DNA of 64,000 bases. Source: a virus. Below the pieces are notes generated by a model that saw only the letters and a list, made by a program, of their open reading frames with translations, did not search any database and was not told where the DNA came from. The position numbers were made by a program, and so were the translations under genes. The stretch lies in the IMG/VR virus record IMGVR_UViG_3300024264_000013, positions 1 to 64,000 of that record. One strand, given 5' to 3'. Below, one piece after another: positions 53,101 through 60,614 of the stretch (position 1 is its first letter; every line of letters begins with the position of its first letter).

Positions 53101-54559
53101 CGAAGGTCAAAATGGTAAATTAAAAGAAGATATTGATGCAACACAAACTTCAATTCCGTTAGAAACTGTTGCCTTCTTTCCAGAAAACGGTACAGTTTAT
53201 ATTGACAATGAATTAATTAGTTTTACAGGAAGAGATGAATCAAATAACTCTATTACAGGTTGTACAAGATCTGCAACACTTACAAACTTCCAAGCAGGTG
53301 CGGCACGTAGTTATACTGCTGGCGGCGCGGCGGCTCATGATGCTAGAACAGGTGTAATTTTAATTAGTAATACATGTACTCCACTTATATCACATTGGGG
53401 TTCAGCGTTTATTACAGACGGTGGATTTGATGAAGATCGTGGTTATATTTTCTCATACACAGAACAAGCACTAACAGTTACTAATGTAAGACAAACCGCA
53501 TTTATGATTAGACTAGCACCAAGTGTTAGTAATGCTATTATTGGTGATTTAGGAGATAGAGAACTTCTAAACAGAGCGCAGTTGCTACTAAGTTCGCTAG
53601 AAGTTACATCAGAAGCAAACGCATCAGGTACTATTGTTATTGAAGGTATTTTAAATCCACAAAACTATCCTACTAACCCAGCATTGATTAGTTGGACAGG
53701 ACTAGCAGGTCTTGCACAAGGTGGACAGCCAAGTTTTGCACAAATTGCGTCAGGTGGTGGTATTACATGGTCAACTGGTGCATCAACTACCACATCAAAT
53801 TTAACTTCTCAAGCAGGCATTAACGCTGTACTTGATTCAGGACAATATAGATCAAGAAACGGTAGTAGATATCTTTATGTTAGTGGTACAGATTTTAGAG
53901 CAACATTTGGATCTGAAAGTTTAGATCCAGTATTAGGTAAAACAATTAGTGGTAATAATATTAGAACTGGCACTAGAATTGATGGCGGATTTATTTCTGC
54001 TACATCTAACTACGGATACTTGTTCCTTTCACAAACACTAAGTGGTAACATTAACCAAAACACATCAAATGCATCGACTATTACATCACATGGTAATTTG
54101 GCTAATGCTAACTTTGCTTACATTAATAAAGCAAGTTGGGAAGCAAGTGGTGGTAGAGACGGCACAGCAGTAAGTTCAACAAGTGCATCACCAAGTTGGC
54201 CTGCCAACACAGTTATTAACAAAATTACATTACTTGATTTTGCTGGTACTGAATATTACGAAGTTGAATTTAATAATGCTTCAAATGGTGATTTAGTAGC
54301 AGGTAGTGGTACTATTACACTTGAATTTAGTTCACCACCCTACGGACAACCAGGCGAAACAGTTCTATCATTTATTGCACAACCAGGTGCTCGAGCAGAC
54401 TTAGATTTAAGTCAGTTGAAAGAACTTACAAATACCACATTAGGTGGTAGAGGTACTTTTCCAAATGGTCCTGATGTATTAGCGATTAACGTGTTTAAAA
54501 CTACTGGTACAGATGTTGAAGCCAACATCATTCTACGTTGGTCAGAGGCTCAAGCGTAA
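47135..54559 (+). CDS. Giant modular fibre/baseplate-associated protein, 2474 aa
   Basis: The largest gene here. Residues 1-~250 contain helical modules (NTNKAFLQAETGQFITER; NRAFMIRETKAFIDDDT) and ~320-400 a related unit (FNQAKCERDTGLILNAYLFD). Residues ~860-1560 hold eight repeats of about 75-90 residues with the core GxxxGGxxPxNDxxxTIxxVDxxGxIxxxTxxGxA (for example IQGTQLGGASPDNDLVLTIT). The C-terminal third contains AIRQSKKYIRYQSGKGIMYT and NGIYWEYDGVNLQCCQRTST, which I recall from very large structural proteins of marine T4-like phages. Likely a long fibre or a baseplate-wedge-attached protein. Its end overlaps the convergent oxygenase gene by 10 bp. Confidence 0.85.
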   Translation: MAKKKINNYKFKPGIGYLDNLFPNAYALLNTNKAFLQAETGQFITERVSDATAFQADLIALVDDLEQEMVLGTTATQRLWGQIENKKDVQVKLTRKRTLQRLKTGLAALSNVTSTYQTAMENAIDEIIDIADNGFTSATALVTSERTGEAIGDIGLAVARLKSNRAFMIRETKAFIDDDTPGNTITTASDFEINLGLLIDGITQDVSTTANNLTRTINTQIYVNTTPSDRSLLGDGMTRLGTVIKQVVEGSTVVRTTGNSLSQDTSGTSAGTVLGDRCKTHILDTQTVIANGTIASLPSAVYPNYSDEPAAGLAAATDLENNKTIVSTNVNAFYNYTFNQAKCERDTGLILNAYLFDLRYGGNFKTYDYASKYWEGDVAQVDGTRYPELDTHSWLTTLIRDYVFDKIAYPKEQSATAQTVTGDDAETGADTPITDLGSLVVTTIEGGLSARPTFVDTGAGYVKFPGNYDSSDILLITNTTDNEVIYAFNDVNNGGFTEQPSEFISTNGYAYDEDEDFPKYLQTTDAITKVYFNKSTASQISEDKLQIYVDTDELIVRPYEFGTDSIERQRTAEPQSMLDADFEYGLQPTKWSAIATMRGYPSVYEVPGTETSVITVISDSSAGTEGVGSSLITVTTAGAHGFELGDAITIKGLKQDVQGYSRAEGAFIIISVPNAISFQFYAKAKVGTGGNVNIEAEATQLRQAGFYTGASIGVPTFSVESQGSSGVIRPALTVDSGEDVIPFTVTSGAAPEIGAPLSASSGISLGTQVTGRVGTGGIAVTPVTTADFPPGTTEITVQSATGIQQNMAANKGDGTVTLVNTVVGNTITLNEAITTDFYGNLVTYTAVEGTNIVSLGFGAAFSISRAGGNYSLVEIVNSGQDYQVGDVLEIQGEFLGGITPTHDLNITVNTVDTGGEILTVTLAGNAFDGTATFPNTNGEYQNGQGTGGTWDIGYTSNVFNSVTQVNPSFVAQTGQTSGGEGTGVLLDFTITDNVYSVAIDPVDAGVTGYSVYDVIEVSGTNMGGLSPDNDAQVTITSVDSNGFPTGASVTGNGANAANNFTSVTFSTNNAGIGANLNINTDGATYNATFTAQGTGFAALDTVTVLGTQVGGLSPANDVTITIDTVDTGGEILTFTVSGTAVNTHSYPGIASGTNLTGAGADFDIVINGLLETYGVTVANAGSNYAPNQTITIQGTQLGGASPDNDLVLTITDVDNDSTLTAGGVLTVSVAGTARKATSGFAVADRLKIQGSNFPGGADPTNDAIIEITSVDGTGGITGFTTTGTAPDGQQTYNAVSGTASASGTSASFDITRQGTIYSAVFNSPGANFVATETITFLGTDLGGASPANDCTITVDTVDGSGTILTFTVTGTAANSGELLGQSAGNVLGSGATFNVSLSGGSYTTAVAGGGQDYYPSQTFKILGNTLAGATPTNDLTVTISTVDASGAITAISSSGSASTDVGSFANVTATVAGATGNGASFDILRDGTSADSTIGTYTVSQNAGGGNYNPSDKIKIGGENLGGQAASNDIIVVVDTVDSSGAVLTFTATGEAFAGTSFDLYSTVTVDTPTIAQLATTLDISFSALGTLRINFDSAHGLVPGDTFITTVDSDDGSNNHDLAAGSFIATTIPSPTALTFTARAAGAIDAVGDNINGTVYPRPDSFFIHRPFDGGVQLGTGGPQHGAQAIRQSKKYIRYQSGKGIMYTTGALFAPSYDLRTCTADGVEVGSVITVTCDDNDHGLQIGAKIKLIGIETVGYNGTYTVNDVIDERTFQVINTLNRLGGTSAVLSFGAQMSTFQWHGATVRSGVFDDQNGIYWEYDGVNLQCCQRTSTKQISGTANILPDNNTVTGTNTRFRDQLKAGDRIVIRGMTHVISGIATQTSMTVTPDYRGVNAAVGTKVCLVSDKKIRQQDWNLDRMDGTGPSGYNFDPAKMQMIGIEYSWYGAGFIDYMVRGADGNFVYGHRIRNSNVNTEAYMRSGNLPVRYEITNEGQNGKLKEDIDATQTSIPLETVAFFPENGTVYIDNELISFTGRDESNNSITGCTRSATLTNFQAGAARSYTAGGAAAHDARTGVILISNTCTPLISHWGSAFITDGGFDEDRGYIFSYTEQALTVTNVRQTAFMIRLAPSVSNAIIGDLGDRELLNRAQLLLSSLEVTSEANASGTIVIEGILNPQNYPTNPALISWTGLAGLAQGGQPSFAQIASGGGITWSTGASTTTSNLTSQAGINAVLDSGQYRSRNGSRYLYVSGTDFRATFGSESLDPVLGKTISGNNIRTGTRIDGGFISATSNYGYLFLSQTLSGNINQNTSNASTITSHGNLANANFAYINKASWEASGGRDGTAVSSTSASPSWPANTVINKITLLDFAGTEYYEVEFNNASNGDLVAGSGTITLEFSSPPYGQPGETVLSFIAQPGARADLDLSQLKELTNTTLGGRGTFPNGPDVLAINVFKTTGTDVEANIILRWSEAQA

Positions 54560-55077
54560 AGATTAAAGTTTACAATGCAACGGGGATTATCTGTTGGGAA
54601 TCCACCTGAGTGAAAAGTATTTCCGTCAAATAGAACTATGCGTCCTTTTTTAGGTGAAACACGTTTAATGATTTCTTTGTTTTTAAAGAATACTGTATCT
54701 CCGTCGCTGTCGTTGACATAATAAATTAGACCTAAATGTTCTTCTGGTCTGTCTGTATGAGGAGCATAGTATTCAAGTTTTGTTTTATGCGGTACTGTTA
54801 TAAAAAGTCTTGCCGCTATAATATCTATAAAATTTATATTTAATTTTGAACACACAACTTGAGGTATTTTACTAAAGTTGCCATAATGTTCTGTAAGTTT
54901 AGTACTGCTTTTGAGAACATGTTCAAAACTAATAGGTATTGAATCGCCTTCAAAAGCAGTAGGTTCGTACTTGCATACTAACGGTAGCATGGCATTAACA
55001 TTCACACTACCAAATACAAGCATATGATAATAATCTTGTAATTCTTGAGATACTAAGTTATCTTCTACAATTATCAT
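54550..55077 (-). CDS. 2OG-Fe(II) oxygenase, prolyl-4-hydroxylase-like, 175 aa
   Basis: The jelly-roll core carries the iron triad H107-x-D109 (YYAPHTDRPEEHLGLIYYVN) and H156 (FDGNTFHSGGFPTDNPRC), with R166 as probable 2-oxoglutarate ligand. This fits the small phage prolyl-hydroxylase/2OG dioxygenase type. It would hydroxylate a protein or sugar substrate using O2 and 2-oxoglutarate. It is last in the minus-strand sugar operon, sharing one base with gmhB, and ends convergently against the giant fibre gene. The substrate cannot be told; fibre proteins or a nucleotide sugar are candidates. Confidence 0.85.
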   Translation of the reverse strand: MIIVEDNLVSQELQDYYHMLVFGSVNVNAMLPLVCKYEPTAFEGDSIPISFEHVLKSSTKLTEHYGNFSKIPQVVCSKLNINFIDIIAARLFITVPHKTKLEYYAPHTDRPEEHLGLIYYVNDSDGDTVFFKNKEIIKRVSPKKGRIVLFDGNTFHSGGFPTDNPRCIVNFNLYA

Positions 55078-55712
55078 TAATGTGCAGTTTCTAAATAGTC
55101 TACAAATGCGGCTAAGTTATCAAACACTAAGCACTTCTTTTTAATATCACGATATGAAAAACGTTTCATAACTAATTCTTCTGTTTCTTTACCATGACCT
55201 GTGCGTATAATTACTGGAATAGCACCAATCTTCATAGCGGCTTTTAAATCACGAAGTCTATCGCCAGCATAGTAACCTTTGTTAAATTTTACATGAGGTA
55301 CTTCTTTTTCACAACGCTTAAACATTCCTGCATTTGGTTTTGCATACATATCAGTTTTATGACTACTTGCACTATAATATAAACCGTCTATACTTGGACA
55401 GCCTGCTTTACCTAGTTCTTCAAACATGTGATTATGTACTTTTTCAACATCTTCTTCGGTATAGATACCTTTTTCAATACCGCCTTGGTTCGTAATAATA
55501 ACTATTTTGTGTCCAAGTTTGCGTAGTTTAACTATTGCTTCTAAACTACCTTCTTCAAATTCCCAGTCATCTACTTTGTAAACATAATCTCCAATGTCTA
55601 CATTAATAACACCATCTCTATCTAAACCAACTACACACTTTGGTGCAATATAATCTGGTTTATAAAAGTCGACATTAACATCGTCACTCCATACTATCTT
55701 CGGATTGCTCAT
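55077..55712 (-). CDS. gmhB: D-glycero-D-manno-heptose-1,7-bisphosphate phosphatase (GmhB-like)
   Basis: HAD-superfamily phosphatase of the GmhB/HisB-N type: catalytic DxD in VGLDRDGVINVDIGDYVYKV (D31, D33), motif II IVIITNQGGIEKGIYTEED, a Lys motif (AKPNAGMF) and motif III YYAGDRLRDLKAA. It removes the C1 phosphate... more precisely, in the LPS pathway GmhB takes heptose 1,7-bisphosphate to heptose 1-phosphate by losing the C7 phosphate. The zinc loop cysteines of E. coli GmhB are absent (SASSHKTDMYAKP). A ~20-residue N-terminal extension is present. Grouping with hldE and hldD on overlapping reading frames supports the role. A histidinol-phosphatase-like specificity is less likely here. Confidence 0.82.
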   Translation of the reverse strand: MSNPKIVWSDDVNVDFYKPDYIAPKCVVGLDRDGVINVDIGDYVYKVDDWEFEEGSLEAIVKLRKLGHKIVIITNQGGIEKGIYTEEDVEKVHNHMFEELGKAGCPSIDGLYYSASSHKTDMYAKPNAGMFKRCEKEVPHVKFNKGYYAGDRLRDLKAAMKIGAIPVIIRTGHGKETEELVMKRFSYRDIKKKCLVFDNLAAFVDYLETAH

Positions 55713-56109
55713 TTGCTACTTTTCCTTTTAATTCTTCCATTAAGCCTTCCTGACTATCACCAGGTATAAGCCTATAATTGTCTTCCACACTATCAGCAGT
55801 ACTTACTTCAGTAATACTACTGTTGTCTTCAAGTGCTTCTAATTGATGTGGCAATAAAGGTTTATTGCGCCACGTCATTCCTTGTGTAAGTGTTTGACTA
55901 AACAGTGTTGCAGTTTTAGTATCAATCCATCTTACAATAAAACTTCCTTCATTTACAAACCATGATTCGTCTTTTTCTTTATGGAAGTGCATACTAAATT
56001 TATTACCTTTTTTAGTAAACACCATCATTTTACCACAGTAGTGTTCATTGGTTGCCCAAATTAATTCGAATCCCCAACCTTTATCTACTTTACCTTCTAA
56101 TCGTTCCAT
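55684..56109 (-). CDS. Cupin, mannose-6-phosphate isomerase C-terminal type, 141 aa
   Basis: A single-domain cupin: GWGFELIWATNEHYCGKMMV, then KFSMHFHKEKDESWFVNEGS with metal-ligand histidines (HFH), and a second motif LLPHQLEALEDNSSITEVST. This is the pattern of the type II PMI/ManC cupin used in sugar-nucleotide metabolism. The C-terminal ~30 residues are acidic and free of cupin features. It overlaps gmhB by 29 bp and the oxygenase upstream by 13 bp. Its reaction is not certain (isomerase, epimerase or non-catalytic), but it belongs to the sugar operon. Confidence 0.78.
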   Translation of the reverse strand: MERLEGKVDKGWGFELIWATNEHYCGKMMVFTKKGNKFSMHFHKEKDESWFVNEGSFIVRWIDTKTATLFSQTLTQGMTWRNKPLLPHQLEALEDNSSITEVSTADSVEDNYRLIPGDSQEGLMEELKGKVANEQSEDSME

Positions 56110-56741
56110 TCTTTAATCTCCAATTGTTTTACTTTATTATAACCAAATTCTCCAAAAGCAAAAAAGTTACTTGCTAAACTATATCTGTCTGTATCACTAG
56201 AATTAGGTTCTACACTGTGTTCTAAATTACTCGGAAACATAATTAACATATCTTCTTCTACTTCAAATGGCCATCCCGATGCGGCTACTGGAGTATAATT
56301 TTCTACAGGAATTTCAACTGTTTCACTAAAAACATTATCATAATGTTTACGTCTATGTACAATAAGTCTACCACAGTTAGTTGGAGTTGTTAAATAGTAC
56401 ACAGCACTTATTAAACTATTTGCATGATTATGCATATAAACTTGTTCACCTGGTGGTTGTTTACTAACCCAACTATTAGTCATTTTAAAATCTAATGCAT
56501 TTGAATAGCCTAAACAACCTTTTACAAAAGAATTTACTTGATCTGTAATATCGTTTTTAAGTTGTGTGAAATCATTTAATAATACTAATGTATCGTTTGG
56601 CGAATTTGAATTAGGTCTTTGAACAACTTCTTTATTATTAATTAACTTTTCTTTTGTTTTACTATCTAACTTAGGCATACGTACAATACCAACAGGAACT
56701 GAAAATAGTTGATGCAATTCTAAATTTCCTAATTTAAGCAT
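56097..56741 (-). CDS. 2OG-Fe(II) oxygenase-like protein (PF13759 type), 214 aa
   Basis: Family signature MTNSWVSKQPPGEQVYMHNH then ANSLISAVYYL, with H104/H106, and LIMFPSNLEHSVEPN (H175) followed by RYSLASNFF (R186). These correspond to the putative 2OG-Fe(II) oxygenase family common in marine T4-like phages. It is related to the two proteins at 62804 and 63445, but sits inside the heptose operon between cupin and hldD. Substrate unknown. Start ATG 56741 overlaps hldD by 8 bp. Confidence 0.82.
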   Translation of the reverse strand: MLKLGNLELHQLFSVPVGIVRMPKLDSKTKEKLINNKEVVQRPNSNSPNDTLVLLNDFTQLKNDITDQVNSFVKGCLGYSNALDFKMTNSWVSKQPPGEQVYMHNHANSLISAVYYLTTPTNCGRLIVHRRKHYDNVFSETVEIPVENYTPVAASGWPFEVEEDMLIMFPSNLEHSVEPNSSDTDRYSLASNFFAFGEFGYNKVKQLEIKEWND

Positions 56742-57570
56742 TTTGTATCCATTCTTTAGGTGTTGTAAATTTAAAGTCGCCTATTGTTTTTAAAAGTCTA
56801 GTATTATCACTACATGTGTATTTTTGATATTGTCCTTGTAATGCTTCGGGCATCGGAATAGGTTCTATAGTTGCATTATATTTGTCTGCAATAGTATTAG
56901 CAATAGAACCAAAACTAGTTGTTTCTCCCATACCAACATTCCATATACCCATTTCATCAATATTCATCATTTTTTCAATAATTTTACATACATCTCCTAC
57001 GTATATAAAATCTCGTAAATATTCATCACTACCCTCAAATGGATGTACTTTTCCTGTTTCTTTTGCTTGCTTTGTAAATTTATGAAACACACTCATTTGG
57101 TCGCCTTTGTGTTCTTCATGTTCTCCGTATACATTAAAGAAACGTAATCCTTTGATATTACATTTATAATCTTCCCATGTTAACATTTCTACACTACGAT
57201 CAAACAAATATTTTGACCACGAATATGGACTTTGTGGTTGCTTAGGAGCATCTTCATTAAATTTTTGACCATCGCCATATACACTAGCACTTGATGCATA
57301 AATTAAATCAACTCCTTGCATATCACATACTTGTAATAATCTATGACTAAAGTCTAAATTTTGTTTTAAAACTTTTTCAACATCGCGTTCTGTTGTGCTT
57401 GATATTGCACCCATATGTATAACTTTATCAAATTGACTGCAATCAGGTACAACATTTTCTATAAAATCATATTCAGCAATACCATGCCCCTTGCTCATTA
57501 GGTATTTTTTTAAATTCTTTGCTATAAATCCGTCAGGACCTGTAATTAATATTTTTAGTTTATCACTCAT
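56734..57570 (-). CDS. hldD: ADP-heptose 6-epimerase-like SDR (HldD-like), 278 aa
   Basis: Extended short-chain dehydrogenase/reductase. The NAD(P) glycine motif is ITGPDGFIAKNL (residues 9-20), the active-site S/T region YASSASVYGDG (~91-101) and catalytic Y116-x3-K120 in SPYSWSKYLFDRSVEM. The LRFFNVYGEHEEHKGDQMSV block matches HldD (ADP-L-glycero-D-manno-heptose-6-epimerase) more than generic UDP-hexose epimerases. HldD converts ADP-D,D-heptose to ADP-L,D-heptose. At 278 residues it is shorter than E. coli HldD (310). Adjacent hldE and gmhB make the assignment convincing. Confidence 0.85.
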   Translation of the reverse strand: MSDKLKILITGPDGFIAKNLKKYLMSKGHGIAEYDFIENVVPDCSQFDKVIHMGAISSTTERDVEKVLKQNLDFSHRLLQVCDMQGVDLIYASSASVYGDGQKFNEDAPKQPQSPYSWSKYLFDRSVEMLTWEDYKCNIKGLRFFNVYGEHEEHKGDQMSVFHKFTKQAKETGKVHPFEGSDEYLRDFIYVGDVCKIIEKMMNIDEMGIWNVGMGETTSFGSIANTIADKYNATIEPIPMPEALQGQYQKYTCSDNTRLLKTIGDFKFTTPKEWIQNA

Positions 57571-58705
57571 TTATTTTCTCTAATATACTTGTAGTTGAAA
57601 AGTCTTCAACTGTAGGAACAATGTATACACTAGTTAAGTCGTGTCCTACTACTTCGTTAACTTTATAATCGCCACCCTTTACAATCAAGGTTGGCTTTAA
57701 TGATTTAATTAAATTGTATGGTGTGTCTTCACTAAACACAATAACTTCGTCTACCCAAGATAAAATTTCTAATTGCTTTTTACGTATTTCTACAGGATTT
57801 ATAGGTCTGTTTTTTCCTTTTAATCTTTGTACACTAGTATCATCATTAAGCCCTACAATAAGTTTATCACCTTTTTCTTTAGCCGCTTTTAATAATTCAA
57901 AATGCCCTGTGTGCAATATATCAAAACAGCCGTTAGTAAACACAATAGTATTTTCTAAATCTTCTTTTAATAATTGGTATGTGCCACTATGCTTTACACT
58001 TTCAGTTGAACCTTTTGTTGCAATTTCTAAACATTTTTTATGTGTGTAACCTTTTGTAAGACCATAAACAAATGCGGCCATAAAACAATCACCTGCACCT
58101 GTTACGTCTGATACTTCAACAGCATCTACTTCAATCTCATAGTTTTTACCATCAATGTGTGCAATAACTTCTTCGCCAGCATTAGTTGTAATAATATTAC
58201 CCTGCCATTCATCAAATCCTAAGTCATGAAATTCGTTGTAGTTAGGTTTTACTAACCAAGCACCTTCATAGAACCAAGCATTTTCTTTTGGATCGACAAC
58301 TACTTTACAATTATACTTGTTAATGTGTGCAATGATATCTTTTGCTTCGTCTAATACACCTTTGTTATAATCACTTAGCACAACATAATCATACTGAGAA
58401 AAATCTGTTGATTGTACTTTCTTAAGCACTTCTCCTCCGCTTGCCGGCTTGTCATCATCTATACGTGTAATATAATGTCCGTCACACATGATACGTGTCT
58501 TTACACTACGTGGTTGATCCATTTCAAACAACGTAACATCTACATCTAAGTTTTTTAAATTTTCATATACAAGGCCTGCACCGCCTAATGTTTCTTTTTC
58601 TTCGATATATGTAATTACAGGCACTGGTGCTTCGGGACTAATTCGCGAACTAGTGCCGTACACATACTTGTCAATTATTACATCGCCGATTACTAAGACC
58701 TTCAT
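57563..58705 (-). CDS. hldE: Bifunctional heptose-7-P kinase / heptose-1-P adenylyltransferase (HldE-like)
   Basis: Residues 1-~250 are a PfkB/ribokinase-type kinase: VIGDVIIDKYVYG, SPEAPVPVITYIEEKETLGG, and the anion hole with catalytic Asp, DVTGAGDCFMAAFVYG (GAGD 203-206). Residues ~253-380 are a nucleotidyltransferase with FTNGCFDILHTGHFELL (HxGH 265-268) and IVKGGDYKVNEVVG. This is the domain order of HldE, which phosphorylates D,D-heptose-7-P and later adenylylates heptose-1-P. At 380 residues it is compact (E. coli HldE 477). It is preceded by a perfect sigma70 promoter whose -10 ends 5 nt before the ATG, with no ribosome site, so a leaderless message is likely. Confidence 0.92.
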   Translation of the reverse strand: MKVLVIGDVIIDKYVYGTSSRISPEAPVPVITYIEEKETLGGAGLVYENLKNLDVDVTLFEMDQPRSVKTRIMCDGHYITRIDDDKPASGGEVLKKVQSTDFSQYDYVVLSDYNKGVLDEAKDIIAHINKYNCKVVVDPKENAWFYEGAWLVKPNYNEFHDLGFDEWQGNIITTNAGEEVIAHIDGKNYEIEVDAVEVSDVTGAGDCFMAAFVYGLTKGYTHKKCLEIATKGSTESVKHSGTYQLLKEDLENTIVFTNGCFDILHTGHFELLKAAKEKGDKLIVGLNDDTSVQRLKGKNRPINPVEIRKKQLEILSWVDEVIVFSEDTPYNLIKSLKPTLIVKGGDYKVNEVVGHDLTSVYIVPTVEDFSTTSILEKINE

Positions 58706-58710
58706 ATTTT

Positions 58711-58739
58711 ATTATAACTTACTATCTAATTTTTGTCAA
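58711..58739 (-). promoter_or_regulatory. Perfect consensus sigma70 promoter of the heptose operon
   Basis: On the minus strand TTGACA (58739-58734), a 17-nt spacer and TATAAT (58716-58711) match both hexamers and spacing exactly. The promoter overlaps the 3' end of the Nudix gene. The start point would fall at or next to the hldE ATG (58705). Confidence 0.9.
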
Positions 58740-59166
58740 GCAAATTCAAAACTTTTGTTACAGTTTCTAACTTACTTTGATTAATTTTACTTTGTAGGGT
58801 ATTGCGTAAACCGTGGTGCAATGGCTTAGGCCAACTACCATTATTAACCCAAGCATACCCATCATGTTCAGTATTTAATTTAGGAATAAATTCTTCTTTT
58901 ACTGCACACAAATATGTATGAAATTGAAATTGATGATCAGTTGAAATAAAAGTTTCTAAAGGAATTGTTTTTTCTATTTTAGGTAAAAATCCTAATTCTT
59001 CTTTAATTTCTCTTTTTAAAACTTCCCATGGAGTTTCTTTACCTTCTCCAGTACCTCCAACTAATCCCCACTGGTTTTTAGTCTTACCTTGAGTACGATG
59101 TAATAAAAGAAAACGCTTTGTATCGAGACTGTAGAACAGAGTTCCACTGCAAATTATCTTGTTCAT
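58726..59166 (-). CDS. Nudix hydrolase, 146 aa
   Basis: A complete Nudix box GX5EX7REUXEEXGU spans residues 38-60 (G38, E44, R52-E53, E56-E57, G59), in WGLVGGTGEGKETPWEVLKR then EIKEELGF. The family hydrolyses nucleoside diphosphates linked to another group, such as sugar nucleotides, ADP-ribose, NADH, Ap4A or damaged dNTPs. Its position beside the ADP-heptose operon makes a sugar-nucleotide substrate possible, but it is equally consistent with nucleotide-pool cleaning. It lies 9 bp after gp15 and its 3' end contains the promoter for hldE. Confidence 0.88.
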   Translation of the reverse strand: MNKIICSGTLFYSLDTKRFLLLHRTQGKTKNQWGLVGGTGEGKETPWEVLKREIKEELGFLPKIEKTIPLETFISTDHQFQFHTYLCAVKEEFIPKLNTEHDGYAWVNNGSWPKPLHHGLRNTLQSKINQSKLETVTKVLNLLDKN

Positions 59167-59174
59167 AAAAATAA

Positions 59175-60614
59175 TTAGCCGTTGAGAGCGATTCGCCAGG
59201 TACCTTTTGGATATAATCCCTCAACACTTAATAGCCATTCTTCGCCGTCCCAGCGATATTGAATGCCTGTTTTCAGATTAGTTGTATATGTAACTTCTTT
59301 AGTTGTAGATGCTGTAAACACAACTTCCCATTTTATACCATTCCATTCAACAATATCGTTGCGTTTAGCAACTAGATCTTCGTTTGCTGTGCCTTTCCAT
59401 GCATCAGCACCGTCATAGTTATCTTCGTCACCAATATCATTTAACAATAATATTCTACCACCTAAACCTTTCATTACTGACGTTGGTACAGTTTTTTGTG
59501 GATCAATAATGTAATCAATAGTTGTCCATTGATTATTGTTTCTAGTAGGACCTTGTATAATAGTATTACTTGGAAATGTATCGGCATCCCAATCAATAAC
59601 CAATTGTGATTCATCCATAGGATTCATACTAATTGTACCAGTAATTTCGTGTGTTTCTTCATTAAGTTTTGTAAAGTAAATTCTACTAATACCGTCTTGA
59701 TATTGTCCAGGATGTGAGTCTAATATTTGTCTCCAATTAGTAGCACCTACTATGCCACGACTTTCTATTTGTGCTAATGTGCCCTGTACATATATACCGT
59801 AATCTTGATAATTAGTTCCAACTACATGTTTAGCCGCAGTAGTTTCAACTGAACGATTTCCGTCTTTGTCTACTACTCCAGGCACAACACTATCATCATA
59901 TGAATTCAGTGTTGGCATACTTAATCCTAAGTCTAATGTTCCTGTATTTTCATCAAAAATACTTGTTATAATGTTTGTAATTACACCAAGTCTTTTAACT
60001 TTAACTGGAGGACTAATGTAAATTGGTGTACTAAATGTTAGTGTCGAAACATCAATTTCACTATCAACACCTACAGGTACACTTCTTGAACTCCAAGTAA
60101 CACTATCTAACATAACCGCAGTTAGACTAGTCCAGTCAATATAGTTATCTGTAGTTTGTAATTCTAAACTAGGATTAAACAATACTAATATTTGTTCTAA
60201 TATTTGTAATTTCATATCTGTATTAGTTGACCAAATATCACAATTAAATGTTAACTTATATGGTGTAGGCATTAAACGTTCAACAGTATAGTTTTTACCT
60301 TCGTAATTTAAATACTCTTCGCCGTCAGTATCATATGCACGTTCTCTAATATTAACTTTACTAACATAACTAGCATCACTTGTGCGTTCTCTGTCAATTT
60401 CCATGCCAGTTACATGCACAGCAATACGTGGTGCACTAGGTATTTTGTTTTCAGTATTATCGCGTATAATATTTGCAACCTGACGTGTAAGATCACCGTA
60501 TGTTACAGGTATTTGTGTTAAATTTCCCTTACCGTCTTTGACCGAAAAGTTACTCATTAGTCTTACCATTTGAGTAACATACCGTCTTACTTGACCATCA
60601 TAAAAATGTTCCAT
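59175..60614 (-). CDS. 15: Tail sheath stabiliser / tail completion protein gp15
   Basis: The N-terminal 230 residues match T4 gp15 in pattern: MEHFYDGQVRRYVTQMVRLM, IPVTYGDLTRQVAN, PRIAVHVTGMEIDRERTSDA, MPTPYKLTFNCDIWSTNTDM, LQILEQILVLFNPSLELQTT, and PVGVDSEIDVSTLTFSTPIY. gp15 caps the tail tube and sheath and joins tail to neck. The protein is 479 residues against 272 in T4. The extra C-terminal half carries YRWDGEEWLLSVEGLYPKGT-type beta segments as in marine relatives. It overlaps the gp14 stop by one base. Confidence 0.88.
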   Translation of the reverse strand: MEHFYDGQVRRYVTQMVRLMSNFSVKDGKGNLTQIPVTYGDLTRQVANIIRDNTENKIPSAPRIAVHVTGMEIDRERTSDASYVSKVNIRERAYDTDGEEYLNYEGKNYTVERLMPTPYKLTFNCDIWSTNTDMKLQILEQILVLFNPSLELQTTDNYIDWTSLTAVMLDSVTWSSRSVPVGVDSEIDVSTLTFSTPIYISPPVKVKRLGVITNIITSIFDENTGTLDLGLSMPTLNSYDDSVVPGVVDKDGNRSVETTAAKHVVGTNYQDYGIYVQGTLAQIESRGIVGATNWRQILDSHPGQYQDGISRIYFTKLNEETHEITGTISMNPMDESQLVIDWDADTFPSNTIIQGPTRNNNQWTTIDYIIDPQKTVPTSVMKGLGGRILLLNDIGDEDNYDGADAWKGTANEDLVAKRNDIVEWNGIKWEVVFTASTTKEVTYTTNLKTGIQYRWDGEEWLLSVEGLYPKGTWRIALNG

